DNA from: Azospirillum griseum
GTDB taxonomy: Bacteria; Pseudomonadota; Alphaproteobacteria; Azospirillales; Azospirillaceae
DNA: 64,000 bases
Direction of reading: 5' to 3'
NCBI RefSeq assembly: GCF_003966125.1
Contig: NZ_RXMA01000002.1
Coordinates: forward strand, 316,469-380,468
A program made the position numbers and the translations under genes. The notes beneath the pieces were generated by a model, which was not told the DNA's origin, did no database searches, and saw nothing but the letters and a program-made list of their open reading frames with translations. Of this stretch, positions 1 to 8,215 are shown one piece after another; positions within the stretch are counted from its first letter, which is position 1, and each line of letters begins with the position of its first letter.

Positions 1-452
1 ACGCTCAACCGGTCGCGGTCCAGCGCGTCGGTGGCGTCGATCCGCTGCCCCAGCACCACCGCCCCGCCCTGCACCAACCGTTCGACCGGTCCGGCAACGG
101 CGTAACGCACCTCAATGCGGCGGGCCGACAGGCCGGTCGGTCCGGTCGCCGCCGCCGTCACCGCCAGAACCTGCCCGATCCGCACATCCTGAACGCGGGC
201 ACCCTGCCCTTCAATCCGCACCGGGGTGTCCGGCGGCACATCAACCCGCAAGCCATTGACCCAGATGCTGCCGAAAGCGGTGACGGTGCCAACGATGCCG
301 GTCCCACCGATGCCACGATCGGCCACACCGATGCCGGTGCCGCCGATGCCGCGATCGGCGTGGCGGGGCGTGAACACACCATCGGTGCAGGCCGCGATCA
401 ACAGCAGCAGCGCCAGCGCCCACGACGCCAAGGGAAGCTTGCCGCGTGTCAC
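1..452 (-). CDS. DUF5666-type lipoprotein, 3' part only
   Basis: The reading frame runs off the left edge, so only the N-terminal 150 residues are seen. It starts with GTG, and that GTG shares bases with the TGA of the upstream gene (GTGA overlap), so the two are translationally coupled. The N-terminus has a short hydrophobic stretch ending in a lipobox (LLLIAAC), which predicts a lipidated, periplasm-facing protein. A nine-residue motif, DRGIGGTGI, is present twice, the first copy ending GTGIGV and the second GTGIVG. It is followed by a beta-rich segment (VTAFGSIWVNGLRVD, then VRIGQVLAVTA) typical of DUF5666 OB-like repeats. Function is unknown. DUF5666 proteins often sit next to DUF6502 genes, as here, which supports the assignment. 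Confidence 0.72.
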   Translation of the reverse strand, partial: MTRGKLPLASWALALLLLIAACTDGVFTPRHADRGIGGTGIGVADRGIGGTGIVGTVTAFGSIWVNGLRVDVPPDTPVRIEGQGARVQDVRIGQVLAVTAAATGPTGLSARRIEVRYAVAGPVERLVQGGAVVLGQRIDATDALDRDRLS

Positions 453-1339
453 GCCTTGCCCCCATCGGTCGCCGCCTCAGGTTCGACCGGGCGCGCGCCG
501 TCGTCGGCGCTGAAGGAATAGAGACCGGCGGTGAAACGGTGGATGGCCGCATCCTGGCCCTCGTCCCGGGCGGCCAGATCGGTGGCAAGACGGTTCAGGT
601 GGATCAGCATCGCCATGCCGACCTCTTCCATCTCCCGCCGCAGCGTCGACACCGAATCAGCGGTCAGACCGTCATGGAACATCGCCCGCTCCAGGAAGGG
701 GGGTCCCCCTCCCGCCAGATTGTGCCCGGCCGCTGCCAGATGGTCGGCCAGATTCCGCCCGTAATAGTACGACAGCTTGTCGATGTCACCACGCGGAACG
801 TGGGCGGCAACCAAAAGTTCCAGCAGGCCATCGGCCCGTTCGCGCACCAGACCGGCGTGCAGCAGCTCATCCAGCAGGACACGGGGGCGGATGTCCTTGC
901 TCACCCCCGTCACCAGCGATTCGAAAGACACGTCTCCCGCTGCACCGGACGCGCGGGGCAGCGGGCGCGGCGATCCGTCGGCATCCCGGTAATCATCATG
1001 CCCCAGCCACAGCCCCAACACCTGCGCGCCCAAGGATGGGGCGGTGGCCGCCACCGCCTCCGCCGTTGGGGTGGCGGTGCGCAGTTGGCTCACGTCCTTG
1101 CGGTGCACCCCGGTCAACAGCGTGATCCGGCTGTCGCTCATCGGCTTGCCGGGCAACCCGAAATCCCGCTCCGCCACCTCGACATACACCGCCTTCACCA
1201 ACCCCGACAGCATCGGCCAGGAGATGCCGAAGCCGATCAGGGTCCGCACCAACGGAACCAGCACCCGGCGCACCGCCGCGATCACCGCCGGGGGCGGTGC
1301 CGTGTGCGGTGCCCCCCCGGAACGGGGCGGCGGTGGCAT
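449..1339 (-). CDS. DUF6502 family protein
   Basis: Predicted 296-residue cytoplasmic protein. The N-terminal third has a basic amphipathic region (VIAAVRRVLVPLVRTLIGFG) and the core VKAVYVEVAERDFG, both typical of DUF6502. The remainder is helical with no recognisable catalytic motif. The frame stays open to a GTG at 1441. I chose ATG 1339 because the longer version would cover a palindromic operator-like site at 1415-1431; neither start has a good Shine-Dalgarno sequence. The gene overlaps the downstream DUF5666 lipoprotein gene by 4 nt and diverges from the exporter-like gene at 1525. The role is unknown. An N-terminal winged-helix-like DNA-binding fold is possible (ITLLTGVHRKDV resembles a recognition helix) but this is inference. 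Confidence 0.75.
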   Translation of the reverse strand: MPPPPRSGGAPHTAPPPAVIAAVRRVLVPLVRTLIGFGISWPMLSGLVKAVYVEVAERDFGLPGKPMSDSRITLLTGVHRKDVSQLRTATPTAEAVAATAPSLGAQVLGLWLGHDDYRDADGSPRPLPRASGAAGDVSFESLVTGVSKDIRPRVLLDELLHAGLVRERADGLLELLVAAHVPRGDIDKLSYYYGRNLADHLAAAGHNLAGGGPPFLERAMFHDGLTADSVSTLRREMEEVGMAMLIHLNRLATDLAARDEGQDAAIHRFTAGLYSFSADDGARPVEPEAATDGGKA

Positions 1340-1414
1340 ATCGGGCGGTTGCGGTGACACGGGGCGGAATGACTCGATCTGGTCGGGCGCGAGCGGCAGC
1401 GCCGCAGCGACGCC

Positions 1415-1431
1415 GTGGGAGATTTGCCCAC
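1415..1431. promoter_or_regulatory. Operator-like palindrome, site 1
   Basis: GTGGGAGATTTGCCCAC has 5-bp arms GTGGG/CCCAC around an AT-rich core and closely matches the site at 1475-1491. It lies in the divergent region between the DUF6502 gene and the exporter-like gene. The regulator is unknown. Confidence 0.5.
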
Positions 1432-1474
1432 AATAACGCACTCACCAGGAAAGGGAATGGAGATTCCGCTTGTC

Positions 1475-1491
1475 GTGGGAAATTTTCCCAC
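1475..1491. promoter_or_regulatory. Operator-like palindrome, site 2
   Basis: GTGGGAAATTTTCCCAC is a perfect inverted repeat about a central T (9-bp arms when the flanking C and G are counted). Its centre is exactly 60 bp from that of site 1, and it lies 34 bp before the ATG at 1525. The shared pattern is GTGGGARATTTKCCCAC. It is probably the binding site of a dimeric regulator controlling both divergent units. Confidence 0.55.
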
Positions 1492-1524
1492 GCATGATGA
1501 TCCGGTCGATGGGGATGCCTGTCC

Positions 1525-2535
1525 ATGACGTCCCGTTCCCCCACCCGTCCGACCAAGAGCGTGCCAATGGCTTCGCAACCCTCCCCCCACCTCGCCGCCC
1601 TGTGGCCCACCGTCCGCCAGCCATTGACGGGGGCCGCGCTGCTGGGGACCCTGGCGAATCTGCTGACGGTGGCGGCCCCATTCGCCACCACCCTGGCCTA
1701 TGGCGCGCTGACGGCGGGGGACGGCATGACCGCGCCGCTGCTGATCGCGCTGCTGGCCTTGGCGGCCTACGCGCTTCACACCCTGCTGTGGGTGGCCCGC
1801 GCCCGCCTGCTGGTGCGCGCCGGGCGCAATCTGGGAACGGCGCTGACCGACCGCTTCAGCGAAGCCGAACGGGCTGACGCGCGCGGCCCGTTCACCTCTG
1901 ATTCCGTAGGCCTGACCCAGCGTTACCGGGATTTGACGGCGGTGCGCCGTTTCCTGACCAGCCCGCTGGTCGGCCCGCTGCTCGATACCCCGTGGCTGGT
2001 GATCTACACGCTGGGGCTGGGGCTGGTTCACGCCGGGCTGGGGGCGATGGCGCTGGTCGGGCTGTCGGCGCTGCTGGCGTTGGGGGCCGCCGACGATCTT
2101 CACCAGGACGGGGCGTTTGCCGGATCGCCCGACGCCGGATCGCCCGATGACAGCGCGGCGAACTCCGTCTGGGGCGCGGTGGGCGATGTCACCGACCTGA
2201 TGGCGGTCGGTCTGCATTTCTGCTGCGTCGTTTATCAGGTGCTTCTGCTGGGCGTGACCGTGGTGCTGATCCAGCGGGGCGATCTGTCGCCCGGTGTCGC
2301 CCCCGGCGTCTTCGTTCTGGCCTGGGCGGCGCTGCGCACCGCACACCGCCTCATCGCCGCGCGGATGGAGTTGCGGACGGTGTGGGAGGCCCACCAACGG
2401 CTGCACACCTCCCAGCCGGATCGGATCCAGCCGGATCGGGCAAGGACCAGCCGCAGCGGTGGTTCCTATGGGCGCGTCGCGGACGACCATGACGGTGGCG
2501 GCCTGATGTTCACCCTGCACCACCGGGTCGGGTGA
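1525..2535 (+). CDS. Type I secretion ABC transporter membrane domain, no ATPase domain
   Basis: The 336-residue product resembles only the transmembrane half of PrtD/HlyB-type exporters. Recognisable pieces are an N-terminal LTVAAPFATTLAYGALTAGDG segment (bundle start), ARARLLVRAGRNLGTAL, RYRDLTAVRRFLTSP, DTPWLVIYTLGLG (matching the family's LPWAPLYL step) and a late helix pair with RGDLSPGVAPGVFV. Around five or six membrane segments are predicted. No Walker A, signature or Walker B motif follows; the frame ends in a short polar tail containing PDRIQPDR. A normal family member is about 550-600 residues, so this is an intact half-transporter or a truncated relic. ATG 1567 is an alternative start. 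It diverges from the DUF6502/DUF5666 pair. Confidence 0.65.
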   Translation: MTSRSPTRPTKSVPMASQPSPHLAALWPTVRQPLTGAALLGTLANLLTVAAPFATTLAYGALTAGDGMTAPLLIALLALAAYALHTLLWVARARLLVRAGRNLGTALTDRFSEAERADARGPFTSDSVGLTQRYRDLTAVRRFLTSPLVGPLLDTPWLVIYTLGLGLVHAGLGAMALVGLSALLALGAADDLHQDGAFAGSPDAGSPDDSAANSVWGAVGDVTDLMAVGLHFCCVVYQVLLLGVTVVLIQRGDLSPGVAPGVFVLAWAALRTAHRLIAARMELRTVWEAHQRLHTSQPDRIQPDRARTSRSGGSYGRVADDHDGGGLMFTLHHRVG

Positions 2536-2600
2536 CGCTTCGGAAAACGGGTGAACCGGCTCAGGAACGGGGACGGCGTCACGCGAAGGATTGAAACGAC

Positions 2601-2630
2601 ACGGGGCGCACCGGCGAGGGTGCGCCCCGT
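2601..2630. terminator. Bidirectional terminator hairpin
   Basis: A 12-bp perfect stem (ACGGGGCGCACC with its complement) closes a 6-nt loop between the convergent genes ending at 2535 and 2669. T-rich stretches are weak on both sides. Confidence 0.7.
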
Positions 2631-2668
2631 ATCGTTTGGGTGCCGGTCCCGAAAGCGGGGGGGGCCGG

Positions 2669-3355
2669 TCAGCCGCCGCCCGCCGAAGCTTGCGTCATCC
2701 ACGGTGCGCCCAGCGTGGCGCGCAGTTGGTCGGTGCGTTCCACCACCGCCTTGAACCCGGCAAGCGGAAAACGCACCTCGACCTTTGTCCCCATCGCGTT
2801 CTGGCCAACCGCCGCCACCTCCTGCGCGGTGAACAGTCTCTCGACCAGCTTGCGATTCGTCTCCGGGTCGGTGACGGCGCAGGTGTTGCTTTCAAAAGGG
2901 AAGGGTTTGCAGGGAAATTCCGGGCGGAACACCGTCTTGTCGGCCCACACCCGCACCGGCTTGTCCAACTCCATCGTCCCGACCTCCAACCGGAAGCGCA
3001 AGCCGTCGAGCCAGCGTTCGGTCGAGCGCAACCAGACGATCCGGGCGTTGCGGTCGGTGCTGCTGCGGGCGGAAATTTCGCATTCGGTGCGCCGGGTGGC
3101 TGGCCAGAGCTGGCAATAAAGCTTCCAGCCCTTCACCATCTCCTCATACTCGACAAAGCCGCGCCCATCGGCGGCGTTGGGCAGGCCACCGGCGGGGGGC
3201 GGCGGCACGCTGGGGTCGGGGGCGGGTTGGGCCGATTGAGCCAGCGCCGGGACCAGCGACGCGGCCCATAGCCCTAGCGCCAAAGCCGCCACACCCGCCA
3301 TCCGTCCGGCCCGAATCCGTCCGGTTCGAATCCGCTGCCGCACCGCCCGCGTCAT
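2669..3355 (-). CDS. Secreted protein, possibly invasion-associated locus B (IalB)-like
   Basis: Predicted 228 residues with a basic N-terminus, a hydrophobic core (VAALALGLWAASLVPALA) and a signal-peptidase-like AxA site before QSAQ, so it is exported to the periplasm. A proline-rich linker follows. The mature part contains GWKLYCQLWPATRRTECEIS, the Trp/Cys/Cys pattern of IalB domains (W..xC then CEIS), and a second Cys pair (FPCKPFPFESNTCAV). These four cysteines could form two disulfides. IalB proteins are small periplasmic proteins of alphaproteobacteria of poorly defined function; the match is from motif memory only. An internal ATG at 3301 is an alternative start that also leaves a signal peptide. 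The gene stands alone, convergent with the gene ending at 2535. Confidence 0.5.
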   Translation of the reverse strand: MTRAVRQRIRTGRIRAGRMAGVAALALGLWAASLVPALAQSAQPAPDPSVPPPPAGGLPNAADGRGFVEYEEMVKGWKLYCQLWPATRRTECEISARSSTDRNARIVWLRSTERWLDGLRFRLEVGTMELDKPVRVWADKTVFRPEFPCKPFPFESNTCAVTDPETNRKLVERLFTAQEVAAVGQNAMGTKVEVRFPLAGFKAVVERTDQLRATLGAPWMTQASAGGG

Positions 3356-3429
3356 CCCAACACGCTCCGTCGCTGTCGTTCCTTCGCCCTCACGCTACGG
3401 GAAATCCCAAACACGGGCAACACGCCCCC

Positions 3430-3498
3430 TCAACCGCGCCGTTCGGCACTCGGTTCAATCGCGCCGTTCGGCGTTTGACATCAATCGCGCCGTTCGGC
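3430..3498 (-). repeat. Three 18-bp direct repeats at the 3' end of aroC
   Basis: GCCGAACGGCGCGATTGA (minus strand) encodes the last residues AERRD and the stop of aroC (3481-3498). It is repeated exactly at 3455-3472 and with one change at 3430-3447, at a period of 25-26 nt. Each copy carries its own TGA, so it looks like a tandem duplication of the gene's tail. Confidence 0.8.
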
Positions 3499-4557
3499 GC
3501 GGCGGCGCAGCAGGTGGTCGGCCAGCACGCAGGCCATCATCGCTTCGCCCACCGGCACGGCGCGGATGCCAACGCACGGGTCGTGGCGGCCCTTGGTCAG
3601 GATGTCGGTTTCCTGGCCATGGATGTCCACGGTCTGGCGCGGGGTGAGGATCGAGCTGGTCGGCTTCACGGCGAAGCGCACCACCACATCCTGCCCGGTG
3701 GAGATGCCGCCCAGGATGCCGCCCGCGTTGTTGGATTGGAACACCGGCTTGCCATCGGCCCCGATGCGCATCTCGTCGGCGTTGGTTTCGCCGGTCAGCT
3801 CCGCCGCCTCGAAGCCGTTGCCGATCTCCACGCCCTTCACGGCGTTGATCGTCATCATCGCGCGGGCCAGATCGCTGTCCAGCTTGTCATAAAGCGGGTC
3901 GCCCAGCCCCACCGGCACACCAGACGCCACAACCTCCACCACCGCGCCCACCGACGAGCCGCTCTTGCGGATGCCATCGAGATACTCGGCCCATTGCGCC
4001 GCCATCACCGGATCGGGGCAGAAGAAGGGGTTGTTGTCGGTCTCCGCCCAGTCCCAGCGGCTGCGGTCCACCTTGTGCGGGCCGATCTGCACCAACGCGC
4101 CGCGCACCTGGATGGCGCTGCCCAGCACCTTGCGCGCCACGGCCCCCGCCGCCACCCGGCAGGCGGTTTCCCGCGCCGAGGACCGTCCGCCGCCGCGATA
4201 GTCGCGGATGCCGTATTTTTCCCAATAGGTGAAATCGGCGTGGCCGGGGCGGAACTTCGCCGCGATCTCGCTGTAATCCTTGGAGCGCTGGTCGGTGTTC
4301 TCGATCACCAGCGAAATCGGCGTGCCGGTGGTCTTGCCCTCGAACACGCCGGACTGGATCTTGACCAGATCGGGTTCCTGGCGCTGGGTGGTGTAGCGCG
4401 ATTGGCCGGGGCGGCGCTTGTCCATCCAGGGCTGGATGTCGGCCTCGCTGAGGTCGAGGAGCGACGGGCAGCCGTCCACCACCACGCCGATGGCTGGGCC
4501 ATGGCTCTCACCCCAGGTGGTGAAGCGGAAAAGCGTGCCGAAGCTGTTGCCAGCCAT
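3481..4557 (-). CDS. aroC: Chorismate synthase
   Basis: AroC converts 5-enolpyruvylshikimate-3-phosphate to chorismate with reduced FMN, the last step of the shikimate pathway, in the cytosol. The 358-residue length is normal. The N-terminus [20 protein letters not shown] carries the conserved GESHG signature, followed by the [16 protein letters not shown] region and later [11 protein letters not shown] and [20 protein letters not shown]. The frame is open further upstream, but ATG 4557 is preceded by GGGGAGGA at good spacing and begins exactly where family members begin. The gene lies about 150 nt downstream of the tRNA-Thr array on the same strand, so it may be partly read from the tRNA promoter. 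Confidence 0.97.
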   Translation of the reverse strand: MAGNSFGTLFRFTTWGESHGPAIGVVVDGCPSLLDLSEADIQPWMDKRRPGQSRYTTQRQEPDLVKIQSGVFEGKTTGTPISLVIENTDQRSKDYSEIAAKFRPGHADFTYWEKYGIRDYRGGGRSSARETACRVAAGAVARKVLGSAIQVRGALVQIGPHKVDRSRWDWAETDNNPFFCPDPVMAAQWAEYLDGIRKSGSSVGAVVEVVASGVPVGLGDPLYDKLDSDLARAMMTINAVKGVEIGNGFEAAELTGETNADEMRIGADGKPVFQSNNAGGILGGISTGQDVVVRFAVKPTSSILTPRQTVDIHGQETDILTKGRHDPCVGIRAVPVGEAMMACVLADHLLRRRAERRD

Positions 4558-4711
4558 GTTGAAAATCCTCCCCGGAAGCGACCGCCGCCCGACAGCGACC
4601 GCCGGGTTGTGCGGCCTTTCGCCCGCGCCGTCAAGCCGACGATGCGCAAGGCGGCATCCCGCATGGACCGTGCGGAGACGATGGGGAGATGTTCGCAATG
4701 AAGAGGAAGGA

Positions 4712-4786
<75 letters not shown>

Positions 4787-4819
4787 GCCGGGCGATCTGT
4801 GTCGGGTTCACCCGGGGGA

Positions 4820-4894
<75 letters not shown>

Positions 4895-4927
4895 GCCGGG
4901 GAGGTCTGTGTCGGTTTCACCGGAGGA

Positions 4928-5002
<75 letters not shown>

Positions 5003-5099
5003 GCCGAAAACCGATACCGAACCAGACGCCTGTTCGGCAGGACCGAACCGACACACTCGCGAGGGGCGTCCAGGCTGGCCGCCCCCTGAAGTGGCGCGG

Positions 5100-5128
5100 G
5101 TTATGCCACAGGCACCGGGGGTGTGCAA
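5100..5128 (-). promoter_or_regulatory. Putative promoter of the tRNA-Thr array
   Basis: On the minus strand TTGCAC and CATAAC are separated by 17 nt, and the -10 hexamer is about 95 nt before the first tRNA. No experimental support; recognised by consensus only. Confidence 0.4.
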
Positions 5129-5193
5129 GCGCGGAAAACACAGGCCGGAAAACTTTTTCCGCTGCCTTCCGCCTCCCGCCACAGCCCTGCCCT

Positions 5194-7227
5194 TCAGCCC
5201 TCCCGCGCGCCGGTCGCGGTAACGGTCGCGGTGGCGTTGTGCGGGGCGGCCATCGCCTCGGCGGGCGGCAGCACCGCTTCGGCGCGGAAATCGGGCACGG
5301 TGTTGGTCAAAATCGCCAGGACCCGCGAATCGTCCCCCGCCCGCGCCGCCGTTTCCAGCTCGCCCAGCGCCCGATTCACCAGGGCGTAATCGATCAGCCG
5401 GGGGGAGGCGAGGAACACGCCGTCGGCCGCCGTGTGGGTCGGGGCCTCGTTGGCGGTCAGGATTTCCTCAAACAGCTTTTCGCCGGGGCGCAGGCCGGTG
5501 AAGGTGATCTGGATGTCGATGCCGGGGCGATAGCCCGCCAGCCGGATCATCTGCCGGGCGAGATCGGCGATCTTCACCGGCTCGCCCATGTCCAGCACCA
5601 GAACCTTGCCGCGATCCTCCGCCCGCGTCACCCCGTGGGCCGACGCCTGGAGCACCAGCTCCACCGCCTCGCGCACCGTCATGAAGTAGCGGCGCATGTC
5701 GGGATGTGTGACGGTCAGCGGCCCGCCCCTGGCCAGTTGCCGGGTGAAGAGCGGCACCACCGACCCCGACGACCCCAGCACGTTGCCGAACCGCACGGTC
5801 ATGTAACGGGTGGCCGTTTCCGCCCCGTCGCGCGGCGGCAGAACGTCCAACGCCTGGCAATAGGTTTCGGCCAGCCGCTTGGCCGCGCCCATGACGCTGG
5901 TCGGGCGGATCGCCTTGTCGGTGGAAATCAGCACCATGGCCAGACAGCCCGCCGCCCGCGCGGCGTCGGCGACGTTGCGGGTGCCGATGACGTTGGTCAG
6001 CACGCCCTCGCACGGGTTGGCCTCCACCAACGGCACATGCTTCAGCGCGGCGGCGTGGAAAACCAGGGCCGGTTTGACCGCGTCAAAGAAGCGGAACACC
6101 CGGTCGCGGTCGCGCACGTCGGCGATCACCGCGCGGGTGTCGAGCGCGGGGAAGCGTTCCCGCACCTCCATCTCGATGCTGTAGAGGTTGAACTCCCCGG
6201 AATCGACCAGGGTCAGGCTGGACGGCGACAGGGCGGCGATCTGGCGCACCAGCTCGCTGCCGATGGTCCCGCCCGCCCCCGTCACCACCACCCGCCGCCC
6301 GGCGATCAGCCCGGCGATGGCGGTGCGGTCCAGCACGGCCTGCGGGCGGCCCAGCAGATCCTCCAGCGCGATGGGGCGGACTTCGATCCCCTTGCCCTCG
6401 CCCAGCGCCGATTTGAATTCGGTCAGGCTGGGCAGGCGCGACAGAATCAGGCCCAGCGCTTCGGCCTGATCCAGCAGGGCGCGCAGGGTGGCACCGTCGA
6501 TCTCGTTCGATCCCTTGGCGACGATCAGGCGCTGCGGGCGGTCGCCCTTGCGCTCCAGCGCCGCGACCACGCTGTCCAGATCGTCGGGACCGCCCAGCAC
6601 GGAGACCCCGCGCACGGCGTGGCCGACCCGGCGGCCCTTGTCGTCCAGAATGCCGACGACGCGGTAGGCGGCCTGCCCCGACTGGTCGAGCGAGCGGATG
6701 AACAGCTCCGCCGCGTCGCCCACCCCCAGCAGCAGCACGGGGATGCGCGGCACGCCACCCCCACCCTCGCGCAGGTTCAGGCGGCGGTCCTTGAACAGGC
6801 GGTAGGCGAAACGCGGCCCGCCCAACAGGACGATCTGCACCAGCCACAGGATCAGCGGCAGCGAGCGCGGCAGCGATTCCAGCCGGTTCAGCAGGAACAT
6901 CGCCAGGACGAAGCACAGCACCGCCACCGTGACGGCGCGGATGACCTGGACCAGATCGGGAATCGACGCGTAGCGCCAGATGCCGCGATACAGCCCGAAC
7001 AGCATGAAGACGACGGCCGAAATCCCGACCATCATCGGCAGGGCCGCCGTCAGCGGATCGGCGTAAAAGCCGAAGGCGGTGGAGCCAACCCGCAGATAGA
7101 GCGCCGCCGCAACGGCGACGCCGGTCATGACCAGATCGTGGAGATAGACGATAAACGCCCGTGCGGACGGGATGCGCATGCCGCTTGCCTTGTGTCGTTC
7201 AGCCGTCGTCCGGTCGCCCCCCGACAT
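5194..7227 (-). CDS. CapD/WbpM-type UDP-sugar 4,6-dehydratase (membrane-bound)
   Basis: The enzyme belongs to the inverting UDP-GlcNAc/UDP-GalNAc dehydratase family that makes deoxy-aminosugar precursors for surface polysaccharide. The N-terminal ~150 residues hold four membrane helices (ending LPLILWLVQIVLLG). A first Rossmann-like domain (VLLLGVGDAAE) follows. The catalytic SDR domain has VVVTGAGGTIGSE and the family-specific STDKA with Lys where most SDRs have Tyr, then MGAAKRLAE and RFGNVLGSSGSV. ATG 7227 (677 residues) was taken as the start; ATG 7179 (661 residues) is equally possible. It is the last gene of the five-gene polysaccharide run, 34 nt after the epimerase. Confidence 0.9.
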   Translation of the reverse strand: MSGGDRTTAERHKASGMRIPSARAFIVYLHDLVMTGVAVAAALYLRVGSTAFGFYADPLTAALPMMVGISAVVFMLFGLYRGIWRYASIPDLVQVIRAVTVAVLCFVLAMFLLNRLESLPRSLPLILWLVQIVLLGGPRFAYRLFKDRRLNLREGGGGVPRIPVLLLGVGDAAELFIRSLDQSGQAAYRVVGILDDKGRRVGHAVRGVSVLGGPDDLDSVVAALERKGDRPQRLIVAKGSNEIDGATLRALLDQAEALGLILSRLPSLTEFKSALGEGKGIEVRPIALEDLLGRPQAVLDRTAIAGLIAGRRVVVTGAGGTIGSELVRQIAALSPSSLTLVDSGEFNLYSIEMEVRERFPALDTRAVIADVRDRDRVFRFFDAVKPALVFHAAALKHVPLVEANPCEGVLTNVIGTRNVADAARAAGCLAMVLISTDKAIRPTSVMGAAKRLAETYCQALDVLPPRDGAETATRYMTVRFGNVLGSSGSVVPLFTRQLARGGPLTVTHPDMRRYFMTVREAVELVLQASAHGVTRAEDRGKVLVLDMGEPVKIADLARQMIRLAGYRPGIDIQITFTGLRPGEKLFEEILTANEAPTHTAADGVFLASPRLIDYALVNRALGELETAARAGDDSRVLAILTNTVPDFRAEAVLPPAEAMAAPHNATATVTATGAREG

Positions 7228-7261
7228 CAGGACAAGCCTGGAGATCAGGGCAGCTCCGAAC

Positions 7262-8215
7262 TCAGCCGCGTGAAGCTTTGAACCATTCCGCCGTGTGACG
7301 CAACCCGGTCGCAAAATCCTGCGGTGGCCGCCAATCGAGCGCGGTGCGGATCGCCCGGTCATCGACCGTCAGCGACCCGGCGATGCGGTCGAACACCGCC
7401 TGTTTGCCGGTGAGGCGCGCGCCCAGCGCCAGCAGCCCGACCGGCAGCGGAATCAGGCGCGCGGGCTTGCCCAGCGCGTCGCCGATGGCGCGCACCAGTT
7501 CGCTGGTGGACAGCGGCGCGCCGTCCTGCACCAGGAACCGCCCGCCGGGGGCGTTGGGGTGGGTCAGCGCCGTCGCGATGGCGTCGGCCAGATTGCCCAC
7601 AAAAATCAGGCTGCGCCGGTTGTCCAACCCGCCCAGCGGCAACGGCAAACCGGTTGCCACCAGCCGCAGCAGGCTGCGGAAATTCCCGCCCACGCCGGGG
7701 CCATAGACCAGCGGCGGGCGCAGAACCACCGTGTCCAGCCCCGTCCGTTCGGCAACCGCGCCCAGGGCCTGTTCGGCCTCCAGCTTCGACACGCCATAGG
7801 GGGAGTGCGGATCGGGCCGGGTGGCGGCGTAGAGCGGGGCGTCCTGGCTTTCGTCCACCAGCGCCTTGACGCTGCTGAGCGACACGACGCGCCGCACGCC
7901 ATGGGCCGCCGCGCTCTCCGCCAGCCGCCGGGTGCCGTCGCGGTTGACCAGGCGGAAGGCGGCGAGCGGGTCCGCCGCCCGGTCCTTCATCACATGGACG
8001 CGGGCGGCCAGATGGGCCACCGCGTCGATCCCGTCCAGCGCGCGCGTCCAATCGGTGTCTGGGCCGATGTCGCCGACGGCCACCACCTCCGCCGCGCCCG
8101 GCACGGCGGTGCCGTCCCGGCGCACGGCGGCGCGCACCCAATGCCCGCGCGCGGCCAGCAGCGGAACCAGCGACCGCCCGACGAAACCGTTCGCCCCCGT
8201 CACCAGCACGCGCAT
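7262..8215 (-). CDS. NAD-dependent sugar epimerase/dehydratase (extended SDR)
   Basis: The 317-residue protein has the dinucleotide motif VTGANGFVG at the N-terminus, the catalytic serine region SLSSVKA, and the SPYGVSK Tyr-x3-Lys pair. It resembles the UDP-glucose/UDP-GalNAc 4-epimerase and WbpP/WbiG-like enzymes found next to WecA-type transferases, but the substrate cannot be told from sequence. It probably supplies or modifies the first sugar used by its upstream neighbour. Its ATG shares one base with the TGA of the transferase gene (TGATG), so the two are co-translated. It could equally be a 4-keto reductase acting after the CapD-like dehydratase. Confidence 0.85.
   Translation of the reverse strand: MRVLVTGANGFVGRSLVPLLAARGHWVRAAVRRDGTAVPGAAEVVAVGDIGPDTDWTRALDGIDAVAHLAARVHVMKDRAADPLAAFRLVNRDGTRRLAESAAAHGVRRVVSLSSVKALVDESQDAPLYAATRPDPHSPYGVSKLEAEQALGAVAERTGLDTVVLRPPLVYGPGVGGNFRSLLRLVATGLPLPLGGLDNRRSLIFVGNLADAIATALTHPNAPGGRFLVQDGAPLSTSELVRAIGDALGKPARLIPLPVGLLALGARLTGKQAVFDRIAGSLTVDDRAIRTALDWRPPQDFATGLRHTAEWFKASRG

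Noticed and set aside
2590..2601. GATTGAAACGAC resembles the 3' end of some CRISPR repeats.
   Set aside because: It occurs once, with no spacers or repeat array and no cas genes nearby; it flanks a terminator hairpin.
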